Of a DNA stretch of 16,615 nt, positions 1 to 7,125 are shown in pieces. The notes beneath the pieces are model-generated. The model ran no database searches and had not been told where the DNA came from. It saw nothing but the letters and a program-made list of their open reading frames with translations. Location: positions 1-16,615 of the forward strand of contig SFQP01000012.1 of the NCBI GenBank assembly GCA_004562975.1, read 5' to 3'. The DNA is from a bacterium. GTDB taxonomy: Bacteria; Bacteroidota; Bacteroidia; Bacteroidales; Bacteroidaceae. The position numbers were made by a program, and so were the translations under genes. The stretch's first letter is position 1. Each line of letters begins with the position of its first letter.

Positions 1-704
1 GGCACACGCACGCAGGTGGCGGAGGTGAGGCAGTCGGTGTGCATGATTTTCTTCGTCTCGTGGTACATCTTCATCTCCTCCTTGGTGTAACCGTTGTCCT
101 GGAACACGTCGATCTGCGGAATGACGTTGAAGGCGAGCTGGTAGGCGAACTTGTTGACGGTGACCTCCTCGCCGGCCAACACCTGGCGGTACTGCTCCAT
201 CAGCTCGTCCATCGCTGCCTGGCCCGCGCCGCTGGCGGCTTGGTAGGAAGCTACGTGTACGCTCTTGATGTGGCTGAGCCGCTCGATGGCCTGGAGGGCA
301 ACGACCATCATGATGGTGGTGCAGTTGGGGTTGGCGATGATGCCGCGCGGACGGTTCAGCGCGTCGGCGGCGTTGCACTCGGGCACCACGAGGGGCACGT
401 CGTTGTCCATGCGGAAGGCGGAGGAATTGTCAATCATCACGGCACCGTACTTGGTGATGTCGGCGGCGAACTCCTTCGACGTGCCGGCACCGGCCGAGGT
501 GAAGGCGATGTCCACGTCCTTGAAGTCGTCGTTGTGCTGAAGTTCCTTCACGGTGTACTCCTTGCCACGGAAGGTGTATGAGGTGCCTGCACTGCGTTTG
601 GAACCGAAGAGCAGCAAGTTGTCAATGGGGAAATCGCGCTCGGCCAACACGCGGAGAAATTCTTGGCCTACGGCGCCGCTGGCGCCAACGATAGCTACGT
701 TCAT
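1..704 (-). CDS. asd: Aspartate-semialdehyde dehydrogenase, 3' end beyond the window
   Basis: Catalyses NADPH-dependent reduction of aspartyl-4-phosphate to aspartate 4-semialdehyde, the branch point to lysine/diaminopimelate, threonine and methionine; cytosolic. The minus strand is open from ATG at 704-702 to the window edge (234 complete codons, about two thirds of the usual length). The protein begins [13 protein letters not shown], with the Rossmann dinucleotide-binding glycines at residues 7-13. The catalytic cysteine is C128 in the motif NPNCTT, equivalent to the nucleophile of the family. The C-terminal dimerisation and substrate-binding part lies outside the window. The start fits because MNVAIVG is the usual N-terminus and no in-frame upstream start is needed. 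It is transcribed divergently from the antiporter gene, from a good -7 box about 115 bases upstream. Identification is secure from the motifs. Confidence 0.97.
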   Translation of the reverse strand, partial: MNVAIVGASGAVGQEFLRVLAERDFPIDNLLLFGSKRSAGTSYTFRGKEYTVKELQHNDDFKDVDIAFTSAGAGTSKEFAADITKYGAVMIDNSSAFRMDNDVPLVVPECNAADALNRPRGIIANPNCTTIMMVVALQAIERLSHIKSVHVASYQAASGAGQAAMDELMEQYRQVLAGEEVTVNKFAYQLAFNVIPQIDVFQDNGYTKEEMKMYHETKKIMHTDCLTSATCVRV

Positions 705-1033
705 GTGATATATAATGATTTGTTTGTTAGCTGTAATGATTTTGTGTCAGTTTCCGGGTCGGCATTTCCGGCAGCCTTTCCTTTAGGAAAAACGGGCGGA
801 ACCGGCCACATTTCCGGCGCAAAAGTACAACTAATTTCGAGAAACAAAATACGCTGTTTAGAAATGTGAACGGCCGGCACGGCCATTTGTCAGTTTTTTT
901 GCAATTTTGCCCGCATAATCGTGCTCTTCCCGCCGTGTGTCATGCCTTCTGCCTTTCCACACGGCGCAGTCCTGCCCACAGAGCCGGACTTCCGGAACAG
1001 CAACGCCTTTTTTCACCAACCAAACGCTACAAC
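705..1033. other. Divergent intergenic region between asd and the antiporter gene
   Basis: No gene is supported here. It holds the asd promoter (820-848), a 10-bp direct repeat CATTTCCGGC at 763-772 and 809-818 inside the asd leader, and a small palindrome TTTCCTTTAGGAAA at 777-790. A weak plus-strand -7-like box CAATTTTG lies at 902-909; its nearest TTTG (886-889) is too close to serve as a normal -33. The antiporter reading frame is open from a GTG at 866, but the extra 56 residues look non-coding and would overlap this possible promoter. Confidence 0.5.
820..848 (-). promoter_or_regulatory. Probable promoter of asd
   Basis: On the minus strand, TACTTTTG (827-820) matches the Bacteroidota -7 box TAnnTTTG exactly. 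A TTTG (848-845) lies 17 bp upstream, slightly closer than the usual 19-21 bp to the -33 box. Transcription would begin near 813, giving a leader of about 110 nt. The -7 match is direct; use as a promoter is inferred. Confidence 0.6.
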
Positions 1034-3091
1034 GTGCCGATTACTGACCCTACCTGGATTTTCTTCACGGTGCTGGCCATGATTTTGTTTGCGCCGATGC
1101 TGCTGGAACGCCTGCACATTCCCTCGATTGTGGGGATGATTTTCGCGGGCATCCTCATCGGGCCGCACGGCTTCGGCGTGCTGGAACGCGACGGGAGCTT
1201 CGAGCTTTTCGGCAAGGTGGGCCTGTACTACATCATGTTCCTGGCGAGTCTGGAGATGGACCTGCAGAACGTGCAGCGCATCAAGGGGCGCGCCGCAGTA
1301 CTGGGCTTGCTGGGGTTTGCCATACCCATGCTGCTGGGCTACGCGGCCAACGTGTGGCTGATGGGCTTCGGCGTGGCGGCAGGTCTGCTGATGGCGGCCA
1401 TGTATGCCTCGCACACGCTCGTGACCTACCCCATCGTGCTGCGCTACGGCCTCTCGCGGCTCAACAGCGTGAGCATCGCCGTGGGGGGCACGATCGTGGC
1501 GGACACGCTCACGCTCCTGGTGCTCGCCGTGGTGGGCGGCACGTTCAAGGAGCAGGTGACGGGATTTCACTCGCTCTGGCTCGTGGTGAAAGTCGTCATC
1601 CTGGGCCTCATCATCATCTATACCTTCCCGCCGTTGGGACGCTGGTTCTTCCGCCGCTACGACGAGAGCGTGGTGCAGTACGTGTTCGTGCTGGTACTCG
1701 TGTTCCTCGGTGCCGGACTGATGGAACTGGTAGGGATGGAGGGCATCCTGGGCGCATTCCTCGTGGGCATCGTGCTCAACCGCCTCATCCCGCCCGGCTC
1801 GCCCCTGATGTCGCACATCGAGTTCGTGGGCAACGCGCTCTTCATCCCTTATTTCCTGATCGGGGTGGGCATGATCATCAACCTGGGCGCACTGGTCAGC
1901 CATGAGGGTGCCGTCATGATGGCCGCCGTCATGGTGGCCGTGGGACTGGCGGGCAAATGGCTGGCGGCCTTCGCCACACAGAAGATTTTCCGGATGTCGG
2001 CGGACGAACGCAACCTGATGTTCGGCCTCACGGGAGCACGCGCCGCCGCCACGCTGGCCGTGGTGCTGGTGGGCTACCGCATCATCCTGCCCGACGGCTC
2101 GCACCTGCTGGGAGAGGACGTGCTCAACGGGGCGATGATGCTCATCCTGGCCACGTGCATCGTCAGCTCCCTGGTGACGGAACGCACGGCGCGCAAGCTG
2201 GCCATGAAGCGACGCACGGACACGGCGGAGGACGCTAACGCCGCCGACGCGCCGAACCGCATCCTGCTCGCGCTGAACAACCCGGAAACGATGCCTGCGC
2301 TCGTCAACCTCTCGCTCATGCTGCGCACACCGCACATGCCGGCACCCATCACCGCACTCAACGTGGTGCTGGAGGACGAACCGGCGGCACGACAGCAGGG
2401 ACTGGAACTCCTGGAGCAGGCCACACGCATGGCGGCGGCGGCCAACGTGCGCATTCAGACGCACAGCCGGTGGTCGGTCAACGTGGTGAGCGGCATATCG
2501 CACACGATGAAGGAAAACGCCGTGTCGGACCTCGTCATGGGACTGCACAAGAAGGCGCGCCTCACGGAGTCGTTCTACGGAAAACTGAGCACGGACCTCC
2601 TGGCGGCGGTGGACCGCCAAATCATGATATACCGCGCCACCATACCGCTCAACACGGTGCGCCACCTGCTGGTGCTGCTACCGCGAAAGGCGGAGTTTGA
2701 ACCGGGATTTGCCCACTGCATGGACCGCATCGCCATGTTGGCGCACAGGATAGGGCGCGACATGGACGTGTACAGCGGAAAGGAAACGCTGGCCGCGCTC
2801 CAAACGTACCGCAGCAGCCGCCAGCGCAGCGTCAACGTGGGCTACCGCGAATATGTTTCGTGGACGGACTTCCTGCCCTTGGCCCACGACTCGCGCCCCG
2901 ACGACCTGGTGATTTTCGTCTGCGCACGGCGCGGCACCATCTCGCACCACAGCTACATGGACCGCCTGCCGGACCAGATTGAGCGATACTTCTCCGCCCG
3001 AAGCATCATACTGCTCTATCCGCACCAACCTGCCGCCGAAGCGTTGAGCACATCGGCCATCCGCTCGGGCGTGCCGCTCAAGGTGAGGTAG
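1034..3091 (+). CDS. Cation:proton antiporter (CPA2/Kef-type) with C-terminal universal-stress-like domain
   Basis: Inner-membrane antiporter expected to exchange Na+ or K+ for H+ and so support pH and ion homeostasis. From a GTG start the protein is 685 aa. Residues 1 to about 400 form a run of hydrophobic helices with CPA2 landmarks: early IPSIVGMIFAGILIGPHGFG, then FLASLEMDL, and LTGARAAATLAVV near the end of the membrane part. The ion-site aspartate is probably D157 in IVADTLTLL, where many CPA2 members have a DD, ND or QD pair. From about N408 (NRILLALNN) the soluble half resembles two universal-stress-protein-like units, as in Bacteroidota members of about 700 aa. The frame is open back to a GTG at 866, but family members start close to PITDPTWIFF, so GTG 1034 is preferred. 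Ion specificity cannot be read. No clear terminator follows. Confidence 0.85.
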   Translation: MPITDPTWIFFTVLAMILFAPMLLERLHIPSIVGMIFAGILIGPHGFGVLERDGSFELFGKVGLYYIMFLASLEMDLQNVQRIKGRAAVLGLLGFAIPMLLGYAANVWLMGFGVAAGLLMAAMYASHTLVTYPIVLRYGLSRLNSVSIAVGGTIVADTLTLLVLAVVGGTFKEQVTGFHSLWLVVKVVILGLIIIYTFPPLGRWFFRRYDESVVQYVFVLVLVFLGAGLMELVGMEGILGAFLVGIVLNRLIPPGSPLMSHIEFVGNALFIPYFLIGVGMIINLGALVSHEGAVMMAAVMVAVGLAGKWLAAFATQKIFRMSADERNLMFGLTGARAAATLAVVLVGYRIILPDGSHLLGEDVLNGAMMLILATCIVSSLVTERTARKLAMKRRTDTAEDANAADAPNRILLALNNPETMPALVNLSLMLRTPHMPAPITALNVVLEDEPAARQQGLELLEQATRMAAAANVRIQTHSRWSVNVVSGISHTMKENAVSDLVMGLHKKARLTESFYGKLSTDLLAAVDRQIMIYRATIPLNTVRHLLVLLPRKAEFEPGFAHCMDRIAMLAHRIGRDMDVYSGKETLAALQTYRSSRQRSVNVGYREYVSWTDFLPLAHDSRPDDLVIFVCARRGTISHHSYMDRLPDQIERYFSARSIILLYPHQPAAEALSTSAIRSGVPLKVR

Positions 3092-3265
3092 CCCGAATTT
3101 TCCGGAACAGCTTTTCTACACATATAATATATACGCGCGCACGCGCGAAGTGCAGAACTGCTCGCCGGACTTCACAGAACTGCCACCCGGACCTTCGTGC
3201 CTGACGGGAAACACCCACCGGAAAACCTCCGCCTCGCCGTCTTCCCAACCCATTTCCAAGCATCT

Positions 3266-3289
3266 TTCGCGCAAAAATATTTGCGCGAA
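3266..3289. promoter_or_regulatory. Perfect inverted repeat, candidate operator of the ATPase gene
   Basis: TTCGCGCAAA and TTTGCGCGAA form a perfect 10-bp inverted repeat around the 4-nt spacer AATA. The right arm contains the TTTG (3280-3283) that serves as the -33 box of the downstream promoter, so a dimeric regulator bound here would touch the polymerase site. It could also form an RNA hairpin in read-through transcripts from the antiporter gene, but no T-tract follows, which argues against a terminator. The regulator is unknown. Confidence 0.6.
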
Positions 3290-3311
3290 CCAACCTTTCT
3301 GGCTTAATTTG
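3280..3311 (+). promoter_or_regulatory. Promoter of the AAA ATPase gene
   Basis: A -33 box TTTG (3280-3283) is separated by exactly 20 bp from TTAATTTG (3304-3311), which matches TAnnTTTG at all but its second base. Initiation would fall near 3318, about 36 nt before the chosen ATG at 3354. This placement also rules out the longer upstream extension of the reading frame (from 3150) as translated sequence. Confidence 0.6.
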
Positions 3312-3353
3312 CAGCATTTCAGCAGTTTTCACGCAAATTATTCGACATCAAAT

Positions 3354-4589
3354 ATGCAAATCCGAGGAATTACCATCGAAGGCTTTGCCAATATTGGGAA
3401 AGTGCGGTTAGATTTCAGCGGGATGAACGTGCTCATCGCCCCCAACGGCTATGGCAAAAGCAATGTGCTGCGCGCCATAGAATTTGGCGTACGGTTTCTG
3501 GCAGCCAACGAGAACAAAAGGCGGCAGATGCTGGGAGAAAATTGTTCGCCGCTCAACAAGTTGATCGTACACCAGGACTTTGCCATGGAAATCAAGGGAA
3601 GCACCCTGTCGGGCGGCATTCCAACCGATTTCCGCTACGGCTTCAGGACCGCGTGGCACACGACGCAAAGCGAAGGGTGCATACGCGAGGAATGGTTACA
3701 AATGAAAGAAACGCAGAAACCGCGTTTCCGGCAACTGCTCTTGCGGCAAAATACCAACACGTGCCTATACGCGCCCTCGGCCAAAGGACGGTGTACCAAA
3801 CCACTGGAAGTGTCAAGCCTACAGCCGGCCCTGCATTTCTTTGCCATGAACAACCAGATATTCTTTCAAGACCTGGCCCGGCAAATCACCCAAATAGCCA
3901 TCCCCAACCTCGAAACATTGGACAATCCGGAAAACTATTTTTCAGCGGACGGGAACAAAGGCATCGACATCCTGGGAGGCAGGACCATCAGCGCATACCT
4001 GTACCATCTGAAACTGCACGACAGGAAAAGCTATGACATCCTGACCGACGGACTGATGCAGCTGCTACCCGGAGTGGAGGAGCTGTCGGCGGAAGCCATC
4101 ACCCTGGCCGACGGACAAAGCCGACTCTACGACATCCGGGTGAAGGAGGCACAGAACATCACGGCCACCAGCATTCGCCAACTGTCGAGCGGAAGCAAAC
4201 GAATGATATGCCTGTTCACATTGTGCATCGCGGCGCAAAAACAAGAAATTCCCTTGATCATGATGGAAGAGCCGGAAAATTCAGTCCACCCACGACTGAT
4301 GGAAAACCTGGTGTACACACTGCGGAGCTATGCCTCACAAACCAAAATACTGATGACAAGCCACTCGCCCTACCTCATGCGCTATATGCAGCCGGAACAG
4401 ATGTACTTCGGACTGCCTTCTCCCGACGGATTGGCTCAATTCGCAAAAATCAACCCCGCAAAACTGGCCTATCTCTACCGCTATGCAGCCGACATGGAGC
4501 TGACCATCGGCGAATTCATGTTTGATTTCATGCTCGACCTCGAAAACGATACCGAAAAAATGAAAAACCTTTTTGAACTCCCGGCATGA
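3354..4589 (+). CDS. Stand-alone AAA/ABC-like ATPase (OLD/RecF-type), function unknown
   Basis: A 411-aa predicted ATPase. Visible in order: an N-terminal strand pattern typical of RecF/OLD/SMC-like heads (MQIRGITIEGFANIG), Walker A APNGYGKS at 29-36 (Ala in place of the usual first Gly), an ABC-like signature LSSGSK starting at L277, Walker B IMMEEPEN with E305/E306, and a switch histidine H337 in TSHSP. No TOPRIM, nuclease or membrane segment is evident, so it is not a full OLD nuclease. Such ATPases are often the motor half of defence or DNA-repair pairs (for example PtuA, or the ATPase domain of GajA), but no HNH or nuclease partner lies beside it, so defence is only a guess. Codons are more A/T-rich than in the flanking genes, consistent with acquisition. 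It is transcribed alone from an operator-bearing promoter. The start is M in MQIRG rather than the 68 codons of poor-quality frame upstream. Confidence 0.8.
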   Translation: MQIRGITIEGFANIGKVRLDFSGMNVLIAPNGYGKSNVLRAIEFGVRFLAANENKRRQMLGENCSPLNKLIVHQDFAMEIKGSTLSGGIPTDFRYGFRTAWHTTQSEGCIREEWLQMKETQKPRFRQLLLRQNTNTCLYAPSAKGRCTKPLEVSSLQPALHFFAMNNQIFFQDLARQITQIAIPNLETLDNPENYFSADGNKGIDILGGRTISAYLYHLKLHDRKSYDILTDGLMQLLPGVEELSAEAITLADGQSRLYDIRVKEAQNITATSIRQLSSGSKRMICLFTLCIAAQKQEIPLIMMEEPENSVHPRLMENLVYTLRSYASQTKILMTSHSPYLMRYMQPEQMYFGLPSPDGLAQFAKINPAKLAYLYRYAADMELTIGEFMFDFMLDLENDTEKMKNLFELPA

Positions 4590-4660
4590 AGATGCTGCAA
4601 ACCACGCTCCCCACAGACTGAAACAACTCATCCGCCACCCACTTCCCAGACCCTGCCCTC

Positions 4661-4750
4661 ACAAGTCCAGGACTTGTTTTTACAAATCCAGGCTTTGAAT
4701 TTTCAAGTCCAGGACTTGTTTTTTCAAGTCCTGGAGTTGTTTTTTCAAGT
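4661..4750. repeat. Tandem 21-bp array of palindromic units (array 1)
   Basis: Four units and part of a fifth start at 4662, 4683, 4704, 4725 and 4746, an exact 21-bp period. The core is CAAGTCCAGGACTTG, a near-perfect palindrome, followed by a T-rich linker of about six bases. Units 1 and 3 are perfect; unit 2 has one mispair plus a changed base, unit 4 has a compensated centre and one mispair; the fifth keeps only CAAGT. Each unit could fold as a 6-bp hairpin with a T-run on the plus strand, so the array may act as serial weak terminators behind the ATPase gene, or as a protein-binding array with sites two helical turns apart. A similar array lies at 11100-11177 in the opposite orientation. 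Confidence 0.9.
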
Positions 4751-4786
4751 ATGAGTTTGGAAAACACGACCGGCGAACCGGCAAAA

Positions 4787-4836
4787 GGCTTTCGGCGACA
4801 CGCCGGCCGCAACCGTCGACCGGAACGCCGAAAGCC
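4787..4836. other. Long perfect inverted repeat (stem-loop) in the 4590-4942 intergenic region
   Basis: GGCTTTCGGCG (4787-4797) and CGCCGAAAGCC (4826-4836) are perfect 11-bp complements around 28 nt that contain a further CCGG/CCGG pair. Just upstream, CCGG-CGAA-CCGG (4770-4781) is a small tetraloop hairpin. On the minus strand a short T-run follows the stem; on the plus strand none does. The rest of the 353-bp gap holds array 1 and the promoter of the next gene; no coding region is supported. Confidence 0.6.
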
Positions 4837-4901
4837 ACGGGCGCAAAACTTAAAACTCAATAAAACAAAGGGCAAAATCCGCAGTTTCAAGATTTTGTAC
4901 G

Positions 4902-4909
4902 TACTTTTG
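4902..4909 (+). promoter_or_regulatory. Probable promoter (-7 box) of the envelope cluster
   Basis: TACTTTTG followed by C is a perfect Bacteroidota -7 box, overlapping a GTACGTAC palindrome at 4897-4904. No good -33 TTTG is found 19-21 bp upstream. Initiation near 4915 would leave a leader of about 28 nt before the ATG at 4943. Confidence 0.6.
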
Positions 4910-4942
4910 CCACTTGATTAGGAACGTACACGCCAATCGGAC

Positions 4943-6343
4943 ATGAAAAAAAACAACATACAATGCCTCGTGGCTCTCATCATCGCCTCGCTGACGATGA
5001 CGGCCTGCGACCCAAGCAGTGACGCGGAATACATTCCCTCGCGCGACTGCCTCATCACTTCCGTGACCATGGGAACGCTCAAACGCACCCTCCACACGAA
5101 AGGCTCGCAGGGACAGGACAGCACCTACACCGTTTCCGTAAACGGCGCACTCTACCCCATCTACATCGACCAGGTGGAAAACCGCATCTACAACGCCGAC
5201 TCGCTGCCCGTAGGCACGAACGTGGAAAAGGTGGCTTTCACCACGTTCAACGTGAAGAACTCCGTGGTCATCAAGAGCCTCGCCACGGGCAACGACACGC
5301 TGTTCTCGGCCACCGACAGCACGGACTTCAGCCGCGAACGCACGTTCAAGGTGTACAGCGAGGACCTGCTGTCCAGCAGGGAGTACACCATGGAGCTGCG
5401 CGTCCACAGCGAGGAGGCCGACACCTTTGCCTGGCAACGGATGGCGGAGGGCGCATCACTGCCGCTGGCATCCTTCGTCGAGAGCCGCACCTTCTGCCAT
5501 GACGGCAGCCTCTACGTGTTCGGACAGCTGGCCGACGGCAACGCACAGGTGGTGACCACACGGACGCAACAGCCGGACTTCACCACGGCCACCGACCTGC
5601 CCCTCGTGGCGGGCAGGCCCGTCAACGCACGCTCGGTGCAGTATTTCTGCAACGCCTTCTATGCCTTGGCCGGCAACAGCCTGGTGCGCTCCGCCACCGG
5701 CACTGACAACTGGAGCGAGGTGGGCTCGCCACTGGCCATTGACGCACTGGCAGCTGTCCACGGCGATAGCCTTTACGCACTGGCCGACGGCAAGCTCTAC
5801 GCCACGGCCAACGGCACGCAATGGACGCGCTGCATCACCGACACGCCGGACGCACTGCCGCAGACGCAGATGGCAGCAGCGGCACAAAGCCAACGCACCG
5901 ACCCGCAAACGGTGAGCCTCATCCTCACAGGACAACGCGACGGCGAACCCGTGGTATGGCGCCACGACCTGGACCTTCCGGGCAGCTTCGTCTACCCCTG
6001 GATCAACCTTCCCCAAACGGAGGAGCTGGGCGACTACGCCTGTCCGCTGCTCCACAGCACGGCACTCGCAGCCTACGACAATGCCGTGGTGCTGACCGGC
6101 GTGACCGACGCGCAGGAGCTGGCCCCGTTCTACGTGAGCCGCGACTACGGACGCACCTGGAAGGCCGGCGAATGGAAAAGGCCGGACCTGAAGGGCGTGA
6201 CGGCAGTGTCGGCTGCCGTGGACGCGGACCAGTACCTCTGGCTCGTGTGCAGCGGCAAGGGAACCGTGTACAAAGGCCGCATCAACCGCCTGGGCTGGAA
6301 GGAAGACCCGAAGCGTTTTGAAGGACAACAGGCTGCCCAATAA
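4943..6343 (+). CDS. DUF6242-type lipoprotein with Asp-box motif
   Basis: A 466-aa predicted lipoprotein. The signal peptide (residues 1-21) ends in the lipobox-like TMTAC, giving lipidated C22 followed by DPSSDAEY. The mature N-terminal region (about 30-150: CLITSVTMGTLKRTLHTK, then IYNADSLPVGTNV) matches what I recall of the Bacteroidales DUF6242 family. The rest is rich in repeated beta-type segments with a clear Asp-box SRDYGRTW at 399-406, suggesting a beta-propeller fold such as in BNR-repeat proteins. Probably anchored in an envelope membrane; its molecular role is unknown. It is the first gene of the cluster and lies 48 bp before the DUF6089 gene. The position next to uppS and bamA hints at an envelope-assembly role, but that is context only. 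ATG 4943 sits directly at the signal peptide. Confidence 0.85.
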   Translation: MKKNNIQCLVALIIASLTMTACDPSSDAEYIPSRDCLITSVTMGTLKRTLHTKGSQGQDSTYTVSVNGALYPIYIDQVENRIYNADSLPVGTNVEKVAFTTFNVKNSVVIKSLATGNDTLFSATDSTDFSRERTFKVYSEDLLSSREYTMELRVHSEEADTFAWQRMAEGASLPLASFVESRTFCHDGSLYVFGQLADGNAQVVTTRTQQPDFTTATDLPLVAGRPVNARSVQYFCNAFYALAGNSLVRSATGTDNWSEVGSPLAIDALAAVHGDSLYALADGKLYATANGTQWTRCITDTPDALPQTQMAAAAQSQRTDPQTVSLILTGQRDGEPVVWRHDLDLPGSFVYPWINLPQTEELGDYACPLLHSTALAAYDNAVVLTGVTDAQELAPFYVSRDYGRTWKAGEWKRPDLKGVTAVSAAVDADQYLWLVCSGKGTVYKGRINRLGWKEDPKRFEGQQAAQ

Positions 6344-6391
6344 CCCTGACGGCGAAACGAACTTGCAATCACCCTCCCGACAGTGCCTGAC

Positions 6392-7066
6392 ATGAAACGT
6401 CTACTCCTTCTGCTGCTGCCGCTCTTCGCGCTCACGGCCTCGGGCCAGAACGACGAAACGCTGTACCGCCTGGAACTGGGCGGAGGCATCGGCTTCGGCA
6501 CCGGACACACCGACCTGAAAGGGAAATGGGCCGCCGACATGGCCGCCATCGCCCGCTTCCCCCTCAACCCGCGCATGGCGGTGAAGACGCAGCTCTCTTA
6601 CCTCAACCTGAAAGGCTCCACCGAAGGACAAAAGAACTTCTACCCCGCCCTGCCCGACACGCCGGGCACGGATCGCCTCGCCTACAGCGTGAGCGATGCC
6701 GTCATCGACGCTTCCGCGCTCTACGAACTCCACTTCCTGCCCTACGGCTACCTGCGCGACTACAAAGGCCACTGCCGTCTGGTGCCCTACCTGCAAATGG
6801 GCTTCGGACTGACCTACGGCAAAGCGGGAAAGGCGTTCACGGCCAACATCCCCCTGGGGGTGGGCATGAAATACAAGGTGGCCGAAAGGCTGAATCTGGG
6901 CCTCGACTGGCTGGTCCACTTCACCCTGAACGACAAGCTCGACGGACTGGAAGCTCCCCTCGGCATCAGTTCCTCCGGCTTCAGGAACAAGGACCACTAT
7001 TCGGCACTCTCGCTGACGCTGACCTACGACCTGAACCCGCGATGCCCCACCTGCAACCGCGACTGA
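6392..7066 (+). CDS. DUF6089-type outer-membrane beta-barrel protein
   Basis: A 224-aa predicted small outer-membrane barrel. Residues 1 to about 19 ([19 protein letters not shown]) form a signal peptide; the mature protein is alternating beta-hairpins with glycine-rich turns ([12 protein letters not shown]) and a conserved block [22 protein letters not shown], which I recall from DUF6089 proteins that sit next to uppS in Bacteroidota. It ends in [13 protein letters not shown], with two cysteines of unknown purpose. An in-frame GTG lies three codons upstream (6383), but ATG 6392 puts the lysine-arginine n-region at the very start and is preferred. No enzyme motif is present; a structural or assembly role in the outer membrane is an inference from fold and neighbours. 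Confidence 0.85.
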   Translation: MKRLLLLLLPLFALTASGQNDETLYRLELGGGIGFGTGHTDLKGKWAADMAAIARFPLNPRMAVKTQLSYLNLKGSTEGQKNFYPALPDTPGTDRLAYSVSDAVIDASALYELHFLPYGYLRDYKGHCRLVPYLQMGFGLTYGKAGKAFTANIPLGVGMKYKVAERLNLGLDWLVHFTLNDKLDGLEAPLGISSSGFRNKDHYSALSLTLTYDLNPRCPTCNRD

Positions 7067-7125
7067 CGGACCCCACGCGCCCGCACGCCGCTTTTACATT
7101 CAACAGACAAGACCTCTCGCAGCTT

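Noticed and set aside
866..1033. N-terminal extension of the antiporter from GTG 866
   Set aside because: Residues are unlike the family start, contain no membrane segment, and overlap a divergent regulatory region.
1013..2665. A 550-codon minus-strand frame opposite the antiporter gene
   Set aside because: Its product is rich in His, Arg and Gln without domains, as expected from the complement of a GC-rich gene; the plus-strand antiporter has clear family motifs.
3134..3147. CGCGCG-rich palindrome as terminator of the antiporter gene
   Set aside because: Only a 5-bp stem and no following T-run on either useful strand.
3150..3353. N-terminal extension of the ATPase
   Set aside because: It would be translated across the operator and promoter; residues show no conserved pattern, and MQIRGITIEGF is the normal family start.
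4661..4750. CRISPR array
   Set aside because: Units are contiguous with about 6-base near-identical linkers, not unique spacers of about 30 bases, and no cas gene is present.
4528..4890. A 120-codon minus-strand frame with heptapeptide repeats (EKTSPGL-like)
   Set aside because: The repeats are simply the translation of the 21-bp DNA array; no start context or promoter, and it overlaps the ATPase gene end.
5456..6340. A 294-codon minus-strand frame opposite the DUF6242 gene
   Set aside because: No signal, motif or promoter; low-information composition typical of an antisense shadow.
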